64,000 nucleotides of DNA from Serripes groenlandicus (Eukaryota; Mollusca; Bivalvia; Cardiida; Cardiidae): the NCBI GenBank assembly GCA_031761405.1, contig JASEVX010000001.1:115369071-115433070 (forward strand). Reading direction: 5' to 3'. Below, piece after piece: positions 41,637 to 52,560 of the stretch. Position 1 is the stretch's first letter, and each line of letters begins with the position of its first letter. Position numbers and translations under genes: made by a program. Under the pieces are notes generated by a model. It searched no databases. It had not been told where the DNA came from and saw only the letters and a program-made list of their open reading frames with translations.

Positions 41637-42170
41637 AAGTATTACCAAATCATGAAAATAAACAGCGGGACCAATGCGTAAAATGTCAGCATTATCATAA
41701 CAACATGAGAAAAAGAACACGGAAACATTTCGAATTAAGCAGAAGATAATGTTGACAATAGTGCAACTATTATTTTATTTCATTTTTACCTACGTGTTTG
41801 AGCGGTATTGGTGAAAGTGAATAATATAGAGACGAGTGTATTTTTATAATCACCTTTATTAAACGAGTTTACTAACATAATTAGCCGCGAGCCTTGAATA
41901 ACGTCATATTCAGCTTACATAACGAGCGCACGAATGAGATATTCTATTTACCACATACCGTGATTTATGATGGGTATTTCAAAAAAACATGTAAATGAAA
42001 ATTGCCGGTATTGGCGCCAAAATGACTAACATTATAATTATAACGTCAAACCGCTGACGTGACTTCATTTTCATAGGTAGGTTTCCGCGTTGTAACAAAG
42101 ACTTGGGCGTAAGACTGGAAACCAAACGAGTAGTGTCATATGAAATTTAAGTAATATGATTTTGACACTC
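41637..42170. promoter_or_regulatory. Gene-free stretch with possible promoter elements
   Basis: TATTGGCGCCAAAATG near 42010 is a perfect E2F-type palindrome. CGCTGACGTGAC near 42052 is CRE-like, and TAACGTCAT lies near 41900. No ORF or first exon is evident, so this may be chance. Confidence 0.25.
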
Positions 42171-42230
42171 CCATTGTCCTTTTGCCACAATGTTATAAAA
42201 CGCATCTTCTGTAGATGCGTAAGGAAACGT

Positions 42231-42895
42231 ATGCACGTGGGAAAAGAATTGTAACTACAATGTAGAACTGGTTAAATGAGAATCCGCTTTCCTTTCTTAT
42301 AAAAGATTTAATACATAATTCAGCCATCCCGCGAGAAAACAATGCCCGTAGGAAAGGAATTGTAATTACAATGTAGTACTTGTTAAATGAGAATCCGCTT
42401 TCCTTTCTTATAAAAGATTTAATACAATAATTCAGCCATCCCGCGAGAAAACAATGCCCGTAGGAAAGGAATTGTAACTACAATGTAGTACTTGTTAAAT
42501 GAGAATCCGCTTTCCTTTCTTATAAAAGATTTAATACATAATTCAGCCATCCCGCGAGAAAACAATGCCCGTAGGAAAGGAATTGTAATTACAATGTAGT
42601 ACTGGTTAAATGAGAATCCGCTTTCCTTTCTTATTAAAGATTTAATACATAATTTAGCCATCCCGCGAGAAAACAATGCCCGTAGGAAAGGAATTGTAAT
42701 TACAATGTAGTACTGGTTAAATGAGAATCCGCTTTCCTTTCTTATTAAAGATTTAATACATAATTTAGCCATCCCGCAAGGAAACATATGCACGTGAGAA
42801 AGGAATTGTAACTACAATGTAGTACTGGTTAAATGAAAATCCGCTTTCCTTTCTTATTAAAGATTTAATACATAATTTAGCCATCCCACGAGAAA
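42231..42895. repeat. 111/112-bp tandem array, six copies, fused from two MITE ends
   Basis: GTAGGAAAGGAATTGTAA or GTGGGAAAAGAATTGTAA recurs at 42237, 42348, 42460, 42571, 42682 and 42794. Each unit starts with a PAL1-type terminus (CACGTGGGAAAAG) and ends with a PAL2-type terminus (AGCCATCCCGCGAGAAAAC). The last unit runs directly into a PAL2 element. The 124-residue minus frame with 37-residue repeats exists because 111 is divisible by 3; it is not supported as a gene. Confidence 0.93.
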
Positions 42896-43150
42896 ACAAA
42901 CATGATGGTCTCTGCGTAATGTATCGACCAAGATAAGCGTGCGCAGTCCGCACAGGATAATTCAGACAGACACATTCCGGCTCAGAGGGATAGATGTATA
43001 GTGTAATGAGTCTTGTAACAGAAAATCTACAGGAGGCGAAAAGTGTCTGTCCGGGTAAGCCTGCGCGTCATGTTTAAGTTGATCCGGGTCGATACTTTAC
43101 GCAGAGTCCACAATGATATTTCCGTAGCTGTTTGTCACTAGATTGGTTCT
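42877..43150. mobile_element. PAL2 palindromic MITE adjoining the 111-bp array
   Basis: AGCCATCCCACGAGAAAAC, TGCGTAATGTATCGACCA and ACATTCCGGCTCAGAGG, then mirrored GTGTCTGTCCGGGTAAGCC and GGGTCGATACTTTACGCAG. The right terminus is degraded. Confidence 0.75.
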
Positions 43151-43259
43151 TATTCGAGTTTGCAATAGAATATTAAGATTAGTGAACCAGTCTATTTATA
43201 TGCGAGTATTTCTTTTTATAATTAAAATGTAAATTAAATCCATAGTGTGACGTGTACCG

Positions 43260-43330
43260 GTGTTAAGCCATCGTGGGTCACCCATACAGGCACTAATCGC
43301 GATGAACGTTGCTTAACTTTACGAAAAGGT
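43260..43330 (-). repeat. 5S rRNA-like internal promoter fragment (possible 5S-derived SINE)
   Basis: The minus strand reads GTTAAGCAACGT (43306-43317 side), a 16-base middle, ATTAGTGCCTGTATGGG and TGACC. It is collinear and gap-free with the A-box-to-C-box part of animal 5S rRNA, strongest at both ends. The 5' half of 5S is not recognisable, so it is not a 5S gene. A 5S-derived SINE head or a 5S pseudogene fragment fits. Confidence 0.55.
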
Positions 43331-43778
43331 CAACCACTCTACCAACGTCGCAATAATTAGCCGGCTTCTACAGCAAGCTTCGACTCGAAGTCACACAACT
43401 GAACACAAGCAGTATACCAGAGCGGAGTCTATGTAACATCACCTGGAACCACCGGGGTTTTAATAACAGGAATATGGGAATATTTCCATAAATGAGAAGT
43501 GATTGTGCTAAATTTTGCGTTTTTAATACTATATTAAGGGGGAAAAAGGACGCGCATGCGCAGACAAATGTTTACAATAATTGTGTGAGCGCGAGGTCAA
43601 CACGTTGGGAAAAGGTCTTTTTGTTTTCGTTTTACGTATTGAACTAAAACACTATTGTTATCATATATTTATATCATATATTTAAAAGCGGGTTTCGTGT
43701 TTTTCGAATCAAACAGTATTTATTAAGCCATAAAATGCTGATTCCCGCGCCAATTGCTGCATCTTGCAGCAACTCTTG
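43331..43778. other. Gene-free stretch with NRF1-type palindrome
   Basis: GCGCATGCGC at 43552-43561 repeats the motif found upstream of gene 2. No downstream ORF was found. A short hairpin GCTGCATCTTGCAGC lies at about 43757. Confidence 0.35.
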
Positions 43779-44095
43779 TTAGTAACAGAGATATGGACTC
43801 TAATGTAGTTGCATGCAAAACTTTCACCAGATCTTCAAAGTCAAATAATGAAGGGTGATAATTTGGATTATATGCAAGTGAAGTTATCTAACTTGATTAT
43901 TTACATAGTTGTGTTGGTTGGAAAGAGGGCTGCCTAAAGTTTTAATGCAATGCATTACATAGTTACTGAGATATTGACTCTTAATGTAGTTGCACGTAAC
44001 GTTTAAACAAGGATTTCTAAGTAAAAAAGGTTCATACTTTGCATTATATACAGGATAATGTGTGAAAGTTGGGAAGCAGTAGTAACTGAGCCATG
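43779..44095. repeat. About 200-bp dispersed repeat, two tandem diverged copies
   Basis: AGAGATATGGACTCTAATGT and TGAGATATTGACTCTTAATG each precede GTAGTTGCA and TTTAAACAAGG/TTTCACCAGA blocks. Confidence 0.6.
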
Positions 44096-44129
44096 GTGAA
44101 ATATATTTTCTTGCATGTAAAACCGTAAC

Positions 44130-45240
44130 CAAGTTATGCGCTACGAGAAAACCAATCATTTGATATTTAATTTCCGTGTAAAATGTGTAAAGCTTAATAA
44201 ACCTGCACACATAGCACGTGCGACCTGAACACTTATCTCTGTAGGAATCCGCATATATCTGTATCTGGAACTACATTGGACAACCAAGAGGCATAGGCGT
44301 GCCTATAAACTTCTAAACCCTTTCCCAATTGTAGACGCATTTTAACGACTTTGAAGCAGACGACTTTTGAAAGCATTCTGACAAAAGAAGCAAATTCTCA
44401 CTTTGCGACAAGGGTCACGAGTCACAGAGGGTTTTAACAAACTCCTTAACCCTTCACAGAACGAAAAAACGAACAAGTTTTCCTTTTTCTCCATTTAACA
44501 AAAAAAAGTTATCAAGAATTAAACTCTTAATTTTTAAAAAAAGATAAGAAATAAGCGACGTTTGAAAACATTGTGAACAGGGAGAAATTGTTTAAATTGA
44601 GTGAATTCTCTTGTTGCCACAATGTTTAAAACTGTTAATAAATTCATTTCCTTGTAAAGTTTTTTAAGCTAAATATTTACTTGTATAACTGGTTCAGTAT
44701 CCAGGAAGCAGACATCGAGCGTGATTAACACGAGCATAAAGCTTGTTTCGCAATCGATGTAAAAATAATTAAGTTTAAACAAAATCAAAATATGCCTGCA
44801 CACAGTGCTTTTTCGGCCAGCGTAGACACAGATCCATATGAGACTCTGCATATAACTGTATCTTGATCTTCACTGGTCGATCATGATTCACAAACGGTTC
44901 GAATAAAAGTATTAGCCCTTGTCCAAATATAGACGAGTTTTGAACGCGTTTTAACAAAATGAACAATTCCTGATTTTGCCACATTCGTCATGAGTCACAG
45001 AGCGTTCTAATAAACTGCTTAGCTCTTTACCCTTTGCACATGTAGACGTATTTTGACGTACATGTATCAGAAGCAGACGAATTTTGAAATTTCTCCTTAT
45101 GCCACAATTTTTTCAACTGTTTTCAAAAATCTTACTTTCATTCATAGAGATTTTCCTTACTTTTTTCTAAATCTGTTTAAAATGGTATGCAAAATATGTG
45201 TTGTATGTGAGAACGGGGCTGAAGGTACGTATACTTAAGT
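44130..45240. repeat. MITE-spacer repeat copies, including SINE-free paralogue of 14.7 kb
   Basis: 44130-44640 aligns with 14690-15400 but lacks the SINE at about 44222-44232. PAL1 pieces follow at about 44330-44640, 44930-45100 and 45095-45235. At 44690-44780 there is a block (GGAAGCAGACATCGAG) that recurs at 50915-50940, on the other side of the Gypsy relic. Confidence 0.6.
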
Positions 45241-45540
45241 GTACGAGCTATTTCCCCTTTTGCTATATGCTTTCATTTATTCTTAATTATTAATTCATTA
45301 ATTTTATAGAGATATTTCATCCTTTTACCTAGATGTTTTGAAAGTCGTCTGTTGCATATTTGATGTATGAGGGAAAAGGGGTTAACGTTAGTATACTTGT
45401 GTAAAGAAGAAATGTCTCCTTTTACCTCAATTCATACCTTTTAAGTGATAATACTTATGTAACGTATGTATTTTCCTTGCAAGTGTCGTGAAATGTTCAG
45501 ATATCGCGTATCAATGATGGTAATTATGTGGATTGTTATT
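45241..45540. other. Gene-free stretch
   Basis: A weak PAL1 half at about 45290-45395 (AAAGTCGTCTGTTGCATATT); otherwise nothing recognised. Confidence 0.4.
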
Positions 45541-45544
45541 GATT

Positions 45545-46230
45545 TCTCTCAATAAATCCTTAAGTTATAGGCACAGTCCGGTGACTTCTGGATCATCCCT
45601 CGTATGTCTCTTGGTTCTGAATAGCCTGCTTGTTTGCTTCTCTGGCAGCTGCTTTGTATGCAAATTCAAGTATGCTCTAAAAACTAGCTGCATATGAATT
45701 ATGGTCGTTGGTGCGATCCTCTGAAACAGGAATCCTCAAATATGCAAGAATAAGGATACGATGTTGCCAGCAAAACGTCAGATAGTCGGGTGAAATCATA
45801 TTGCTTCACTTTTAGAACTATTATAGGCCTGGACTTCGGACGAAAATGTTTTCAAATCCGCATTGTTTTCGTCAGTGAGCTAAACGATCATCTACAACAG
45901 ACTGGTTGAAACGCCTTGCAGATCCGTTTCTCATCCGGTGGTATGGGGTGGTCCTGGATGTTTGGATTCCTGTAATTCTACAAAGTTCTTTTATTACAGT
46001 ACACTGAAAATTACGCCCCTTATCACTGTGTAAGCGCTCAGGAAACCCGTAAAATAAAAGGAAGCTATTATACAGGACCTTTGTGGCCATCTGTGCAGTT
46101 TAGTTACGGCATGGTACAGCCTGTACAAAGAATGTTTTCAATTTCACCCTTTCTCGGTTATATGCATACCAATTATATAGGTTACGTTCTACGGATCGGG
46201 ATCAGTTCCGCAAAAGGTCGGATTTGTGTT
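45545..46230 (-). pseudogene. Ty3/Gypsy retrotransposon integrase, degenerate
   Basis: The minus frame shows VLYNSFLLFYGFPERLHSDK (catalytic Asp context HSDxG), VIKELCRITGIQTSRTTPYH and, after a stop, integrase C-terminal features (AYKAAAREANKQAI). Upstream, VQAVPCRN is followed by a stop where a glutamine codon is usual. The frame therefore carries several stops and shifts, and the integrase is dead. The intact stretch of 72 codons at 45872-46090 is only part of the domain. It forms the 3' coding part of one minus-strand element, with the reverse transcriptase piece at 49430-50128. Confidence 0.85.
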
Positions 46231-49200
46231 TCTCGACAAATGCAGCGGCAGCAGTTTTCAAACCCCGCGATGACACTTGTATCGGGTCATAGCAAGTTAA
46301 AGCAGCGGCCGCAGTTCTCAATCTACGCGATGACACTTGTATCGGATCATAGCAAGTAAAAGCAGCGGCCGCAGTTCTCCATCCATGCGATGACTTTTGT
46401 ATCGCATCATAGCAAGTAAAAGCAGCTGCCGCAGTTCTCTATCCACGCGATGATACTTGTATCGGGTCATAGCAAGTAAAAGCAGAGACCGTAGTTCCCA
46501 ATCAACGTGATGACAAGTGTATCAGGTCATAGCAAGTAAAAGCAGCGGCCGCCGTTCCCCATCCACACGATGACACTTGTATCGGATCATAGCAAGTAAA
46601 AGCAGCGGCCGCAGTTCTACATCCACGCGATGACTCTTGTATCGCATCAAAGCAAGTAAAAGCAGCTGCCGCAAATCTCAACCCACGCGATGACACTTTT
46701 ATCGGGTCATAGCATATAAATGCAGTAGCCGTAGTACTCCATCTACGCGATGACATTTGTATCGGGTCATAGCAAGTAAAAGCAGCGGCCGCAGTTCTCC
46801 ATTCACGCGTTGAGACTTGTATCGAGTCATAGCAAGTAAAATAAGCGGCCCCAGTTTTCCATCCACGCGATGACTCTTGTATCACATCATAGCAAGTAAA
46901 AGCAGCTGCCGCAGTTCTCAACCCACACGTTGACACGTGTATCGGGTCATAGCAAGTAAAAGCAGCTGCCGCAGTTCTCAACCCACACGATGACACGTGT
47001 ATCGGGTCATAGCAAATAAATGCAGTAGCCGCAGTTCTCCATCTACGCGATGACATTTGTATTGAGTCATAGCAAGTAAAAGCAGTGGCCGCAGTTCTCC
47101 ATTCACGCGTTGAGACTTGTATCGAGTCATAGCAAGTAAAGGCAGCGGCCGCAGTTCTCCATATACGCCAGAACACTTGTATCAGGTCATAGCAAGTAAA
47201 AGCAGCGGCCGCAGCTCTCCATCTACGCGAAAACACTTGTATCGGATCATAACAAGTAAAAGCAGCGGCCGCAGTTCTCCATCTACGCGAAAACACTTGT
47301 ATCAGGTCATAGCAAGTAAAGGCAGCGGCCCCAGTTCTTCATCCACGCTATGACACTTGTTTCGGGTCATATCAAGTGAAAGCAGCAGCTGCAGTTCTCC
47401 ATCCACGCGATGACACTTGTATCGAGTCATAGCAAGTAAAAGCAGCGACCGCATTTCTCAATCCACGCGATGACACTTGTATCGGCTTATAGCAAGTAAA
47501 AGCAGCGACCGCAGTTCTCCATATACGATATGACTATTGTATCGGGTCATAGCAAGTAAAAGCAGATATACGCGATGACACTTGTATCGGGTCATAGAAA
47601 GTAAAAGCAGCAGCTACAGTTCTCCATCCACGCTATGACACTTGTTTCGGGTCATAGCAAGTAAAAGCAGCGGCCGCAGTTCTCCATCTACGCGAAAAAA
47701 CTTGTATCAGGTCATAGCAAGTAAAGGTAGCGGCCCCAGTTCTTCATCCACGCTATGACACTTGTTTCGGGTCATATCAAGTGAAAGCAGCAGCTGCAGT
47801 TCTCCATCCACGCGATGACACTTGTATCGGGTCATAGCAAGTAAAAGCAGCGACCGCATTTCTCAATCCACGCGATGACACTTGTATCGGCTTATAGCAA
47901 GTAAAAGCAGCGACCGCAGTTCTCCATATACGCGAGAACACTTCTATCAGGTCATAGCAAGTAAAACAGCTGCCGCAGCTCTCCATCTTCGCGAAAACAC
48001 TTGTATCGGGTCATAGCAAGTAAAAGCATCGGCCGCAGTTCCCCATCTACGCGAAAACATTTGTATCAGGTCATAGCAAGTAAAAGCAGCGGCCCCAGTT
48101 CTCCATCCACGCGATGACACTTGTATCGGGTCATAGAAAGTAAAAGCAGCAGCTGCAGTTCTCCATCCACGCTATGACTATTGTATCGGGTCATAGCAAG
48201 TAAAAGCAGATATACGCGATGACACTTGTATCGGGTCATAGAAAGTAAAAGCAGCAGCTACAGTTCTCCATCCACGCTATGACTATTGTATCGGGTCATA
48301 GCAAGTAAAAGCATATATACGCGATGACACTTGTATCGGGTCATAGAAAGTAAAAGCAGCAGCTACAGTTCTCCATCCACGCTATGACACTTGTTTCGGG
48401 TTATAGCAAGTGAAAGCAGCATCTGCAGTTCTCCATCCACGCGATGACTCTTGTATCGGGTCATAGCAAGTAAAAGCAGCGACCGCAGTTCTCAATCCAC
48501 GCGATGACACTTGTATCGGGTTATAGCAAGTAAAAGCAGCGACCGCAGTTCTCAATCCACGTGATTGAGCGAAAACACTTGTATCAGGTCATAGCAAGTA
48601 AAAGCAGCGGCCACAGTTCTCCATCTACTCGAAAACACTTGTATCAGGTCATAGCAAGTAAAAGCAGCGGCCCCAGTTCTCCATCCACGCGATGACACTT
48701 GAATCGGGTCATAGAAAGTAAAAGCAGCAGCTGCAGTTCTCCATCCACGCTATGACTATTGTATCGGGTCATAGCAAGTAAAAGCAGATATACGCGATGA
48801 CACTTGTATCGGGTCATAGAAAGTAAAAGCAGCAGCTACAGTTCTCCATCCACGCTATGACACTTGTTTCGGGTCATAGCAAGTAAAAACAGGGGCCGCA
48901 GTTCTCCATCTACGCGATGACAATTGTATCAGGTCATAGCAAGTCAAAGCAGCGGCCGTAGTTCTCAATCCACGCGTTGACACTTGTATCGGGTCATAGC
49001 AAGTACAAGAAGTGGCCGTAGTTCTCCATCCACGCGATGACACTTGTATCGGGTCATAGAAAGTAAAAGCAGCAGCTGCAGTTCTCCATCCACGCTATGA
49101 CTATTGTATCGGGTCATAGAAAGTAAAAGCAGCAGTTGTAGTTCTCCATCCACGTGATGACACTTGTATCGGGTCATAGCAAGTAAAAGCAGCGGCCGCA

Positions 49201-49430
49201 GTGCTACATCCACGCGATAACTATTGTATCGCATCATAGCAAGTAAAAGCAGCTGCCGCAGTTCTCAACCCACGCGATGACACTTTTATCGGGTCATAGC
49301 ATATAAATTCAGTAGCCGCAGTTCTCTATGCACGCGATGACACTTCTATCGGGTCATAGCAAGTAAAATCAGCGTCCGCACATCTCCATATACGCGATGA
49401 CACTTGTATAGGGTCATAGCAAGTAAAAGC
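46231..49430. repeat. 60-bp tandem array, about 53 copies, inside the Gypsy relic
   Basis: The unit is AGCAAGTAAAAGCAGCGGCC, GCAGTTCTCCATCCACGCGA, TGACACTTGTATCGGGTCAT. It is exactly 60 bp in most copies, with shortened AGATATACGCGATG variants at 47570-48800. As 60 is a multiple of 3, the minus strand keeps a frame of 20-residue repeats open for up to 264 codons (46502-47296). The last unit grades into integrase-upstream sequence. Larger internal duplications (about 260-560 bp) are visible, e.g. the GCAGATATACGCGATGACAC junction recurring at 47568, 48206 and 48784. Confidence 0.95.
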
Positions 49431-50128
49431 ACCGCCTTACTAGCCATGCCGTCTTCTCTTTGTCCTAGTGCCCGACTTTATCATGTATTCCCACCAAAGC
49501 TGTCTTTCTCTGGCCTTCTAATATGACACGCTGATGTAAAATAATGTTCTTGTTCCAAGGTACTGATTATGCCTGTTACTTGGATTTAGAGGCTTCAGTC
49601 TGTTTTGGTGATATATTGCCTTCCAATAACATATTGAGACGTTGCACAATATTTCCGTAGTCCTTCACAAAACGTCGGTAGAAACCCGTAAATTTAACGA
49701 ACTGCCGTAATTATTTTAAGTTACTGGAAACAAGCGAAGTCTTCACGGCTGCTGTTTCGTCGGGATCGCTACATATTCCATTCTGCGAAACAATGTGACC
49801 TTGATATTTGACAGAGGTTTGGATAACATCACATTTAGAAGGTTTGTGGCGAAGGTTGTGCTTATCTGGAGTTTAGAAAAGAGACTCAAGCCTCTCCACT
49901 TGTTCATCGAATGAGCTAAACAAAAAAAGGACCAACACGTTATTTACCATATCAGATATTCCCTAAGATGCATATCCCCATTAATCCTGTCCAAATACCT
50001 CTATAAGGTGGCTGGTGCATTCGTTAAACCATACGTTTCCACACAGAAAAGGCAGTTTTGTGTTTATCATCCTCTTCAAAGTCAACCTGCCAGTAAACTG
50101 CATGAAGTTCGAGTATAGAGAAAATCAG
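49431..50128 (-). pseudogene. Ty3/Gypsy reverse transcriptase and connection region, degenerate
   Basis: Reading minus, frames contain FSILELHAVYWQVDFEEDD and KHKTAF (palm start). Further on, KYQGHIVSQNGICSDPDE and VKFTGFYRRFVKDYGNIV are the connection motifs after the palm. Stops and frameshifts interrupt all frames. Where the YxDD catalytic pair is expected, the sequence reads two asparagine codons before VLV. It is a dead element. Its 5' part is cut by the 99-bp array starting near 50130. Confidence 0.8.
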
Positions 50129-50129
50129 T

Positions 50130-50845
50130 CTCATCAGAATCTACACAAAGCGACGGAGTATTATAACATGATTGTGTAAGTAATATGTGTAAAGTGTAGG
50201 TTTAGATCACCTTGTACATCTGATCGGTTTTATCAGACACTACACAAAGAGACGGAGTTTTATATCAGAATTGTGTAAGTAATATGTGTAAAGTGTAGGT
50301 TTAGATCACCTTGTACATCTGATCGGTCTTATCAGAATCTACACAAAGCGACGGAGTATTATATCAAAATTGTGTAAGTAATATGTGTCAAGTGTAGGTT
50401 TAGATCACCTTGTACATCTGATCGGTTGTATCAGACAATACACAAAGCGACGGAGTTTTATATCAGAATTGTGTAAGTAATATGTGTAAAGTGTAGGTTC
50501 CGATCACCTTGTACACCTGATCGGTCTCATCAGAATCTACACAAAGCGAGGAAGTTTTATATCAGAATTGTGTAGGTAATATGTGTCAAGTGTAGGTTTA
50601 GATCACCTTGTACATCTGATCGGTCTCATCAGAATCTACACAAAGCGACGGAGTATTATAACATAATTGCGTAAGTAATATGTGTAAAGTGTAGGTTTAG
50701 ATCACCTTGTACATATGATCGGTCTTATCAGAATCTACACAAAGCGACGGAGTATTATAACAGAATTGTGTAAGTAATATGTGTAAAGTGTAGGTTCAGA
50801 TCACCTCGTACATCTGATCGGTCTTATCAGAATCTACACAAGAAA
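50130..50845. repeat. 99-bp tandem array, about seven copies, inside the reverse transcriptase region
   Basis: GATCGGT recurs at 50222, 50321 and 50420 and onward in 99-bp steps. Units contain CAGAATCTACACAAAGCGAC, GGAGTATTATA and GTAATATGTGTAAAGTGTAG. The array begins within a few bases of the first recognisable reverse transcriptase codon. Confidence 0.93.
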
Positions 50846-51104
50846 GGTGATGAGCGGGGTCTGCCTTAAGAATTGTGCGCACAAACGGCGCGCGTATTGG
50901 TTAAGTCTCGAGGAAGCAGACATCGAGTGTAAGTAATGTAAGCTGAAAATGTGTTTCTCATAAATGTAAAATAAATATTTTTAAACTAAGCAGATAAGTC
51001 GCGGATTTCCCGACACCTTTTTTGTTTGTGTAATAATCATTATAAACCATGTCATAAGTATGGGTCTTTGAAAAGTAATTCGTCATCATTATGACTTATG
51101 AGGG
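50846..51104. other. Gene-free flank of the Gypsy relic
   Basis: GGAAGCAGACATCGAGTGTA at about 50912 matches 44700-44740 on the other side of the element, within a longer collinear but diverged stretch ending in a TTTAAAC block. This could be an LTR or target-flank relic, or an unrelated dispersed repeat. No gene. Confidence 0.35.
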
Positions 51105-51262
51105 ATTCGATTTACGCCGCTTTCAACAATTGTTCAATTATGTCACAGCGGGACCTGATACCAGCGAGTTAGTTGTGCTGCTAACCCAATAGCACTGAGC
51201 CCCAAGGAGGAAAATCCTTTACTACCTTGTTTTAAGTCTTTGCTGTGACCCAGGTCGTATGA
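51105..51262 (-). mobile_element. SINE S2 body, minus strand
   Basis: CCGCTTTCAACAATTGTTCA, TATGTCACAGCGGG, GAGCCCCAAGGAGGAAAATC. Same order as in the copies at 11570 and 52281. Confidence 0.55.
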
Positions 51263-51589
51263 GGTAAAATGTATATTCTCCAATATACCATTGACAGTGT
51301 TATACATTTAGATAAAGTGAATTGGTCCTTAACTACTCAATTTGAATCACGGAATTTGTATATAAATGCGCAAAGTTATCTAATATAAGGCAAATGAAAA
51401 TCAATACGTTCATCGGGAACTAACAATTCGTCAAAACACTTGTGTATGAGGTAAATAGACACTGATGTACTAAGTTTATGGTTACATATATTTACGATAT
51501 GTTATTCGATATCATTATCATCTGTAGAAAAAAAGTAGTTTTACAAATTTGAAGTTTGGATTTTAATACAGTGACGATCTAATCGAAAT

Positions 51590-51735
51590 ATTATCTCCAC
51601 ACGCCTTAGCACCAAAGAGGAAAGCCATTAATACCATTTGCTTAAGCATTTGGTATGAACCAGCAGGGGATTGAACTCGTGACCTTTTCTCCCCGAAGCT
51701 TACGTTCTACTTCTGCACCACCGAGGTGGTTTGGG
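51590..51735 (-). mobile_element. SINE S2 head, minus strand
   Basis: The minus strand reads CGGTGGTGCAGAAGTAGAAC (A-box position) and CACGAGTTCAATCCCCTG (B-box position), then TTTCCTCTTTGGTGCTAAGG. Confidence 0.6.
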
Positions 51736-51964
51736 TGATATTTCCTGTTTGTATATTATTTATATTTTCCAAATGTTCACTAATGCAGAAGCGTCAAATG
51801 TCGTCTCTATCATAATCGAAAGGGTTCATTCATGTTCGAATAAAGGGATCCCGACTGTGCGTCATGAATTGTAAACATATTCCTCAATATGCTATTCATA
51901 CTTTTCTTTTATCATAACATTACTCGTTATGAAGATTGTACTAGTTTGTAAACCCATTGAATAT

Positions 51965-52145
51965 TTACCCTTTCCTACATACACATTCAAGCTTCCACAG
52001 AAGATGATTTCCGAAAACAAAAGTTACACAATGAGGATTTGCTTATGAGGAGCTAGTTTTAACTTTGTTTTCAATAATTATACATTCATTTCTGATCTGT
52101 TTTGAAACCGAATGTGAAGATTTATTGTATATGGGAAAGGGTTAA
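51965..52145. mobile_element. PAL1 palindromic MITE, full copy
   Basis: It runs from TTACCCTTTCCTACATACAC to TATATGGGAAAGGGTTAA, with a degraded centre (GATTTGCTTATGAGGAGC). Both ends and the TTAA on the right are intact. Confidence 0.75.
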
Positions 52146-52280
52146 GTACAATCGGATAACCCTTAAAGTTAACTTAATGTTTAAGTTTTCAAAGTCATCT
52201 GTTTTAAGAATAATCCGTGGAAAACAGTTCTAACGTCTTGGAGATTTAAATTGTAAAACAAAGTTAAAATTCATTTTGGG

Positions 52281-52560
52281 AAAAGTGTGCTTGTTTAACG
52301 CAACTTTAAACGTTTTTTCCCAGTTATTTCACGGCATTTCTTAAATAAGTTACCAGTATTACTGTTTCAGTAATCCGAACACAAACGAGTCAGTTTTAAC
52401 TTCACTCTCCTGAGCGCCAACAAAGGGAGCCATTACCATTTGTATGACCTAACCGGGGATCAAACATGGAACCTCTCGCTTATAAGGAGGGCGCTCTACT
52501 ACTACAACACCACGGACGCGGACGCTCTACTTTATTACCACCGATGCGTTTTGGGTATAT
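52281..52560 (-). mobile_element. SINE S2, minus strand, near complete
   Basis: The minus strand head is CCGTGGTGTTGTAGTAGTAG, then CATGTTTGATCCCCGG (B box). The body has AATGGCTCCCTTTGTTGGCG, and the tail CCGTGAAATAACTGGG leads to GTTGCGTTAAAC. The 70-codon plus frame over it is not a gene. Confidence 0.7.

Noticed and set aside
42419..42793. 124-residue minus-strand frame with 37-residue repeats
   Set aside because: Explained by the 111-bp array period being divisible by three; contents match MITE ends.
43260..43330. Functional 5S rRNA gene
   Set aside because: Only the promoter-bearing 3' part is recognisable; the 5' half and terminal stem are missing.
46231..49430. NotI-like GCGGCCGC sites as vector contamination
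   Set aside because: The word is an intrinsic part of the 60-bp unit and varies with it; no vector sequence is present.
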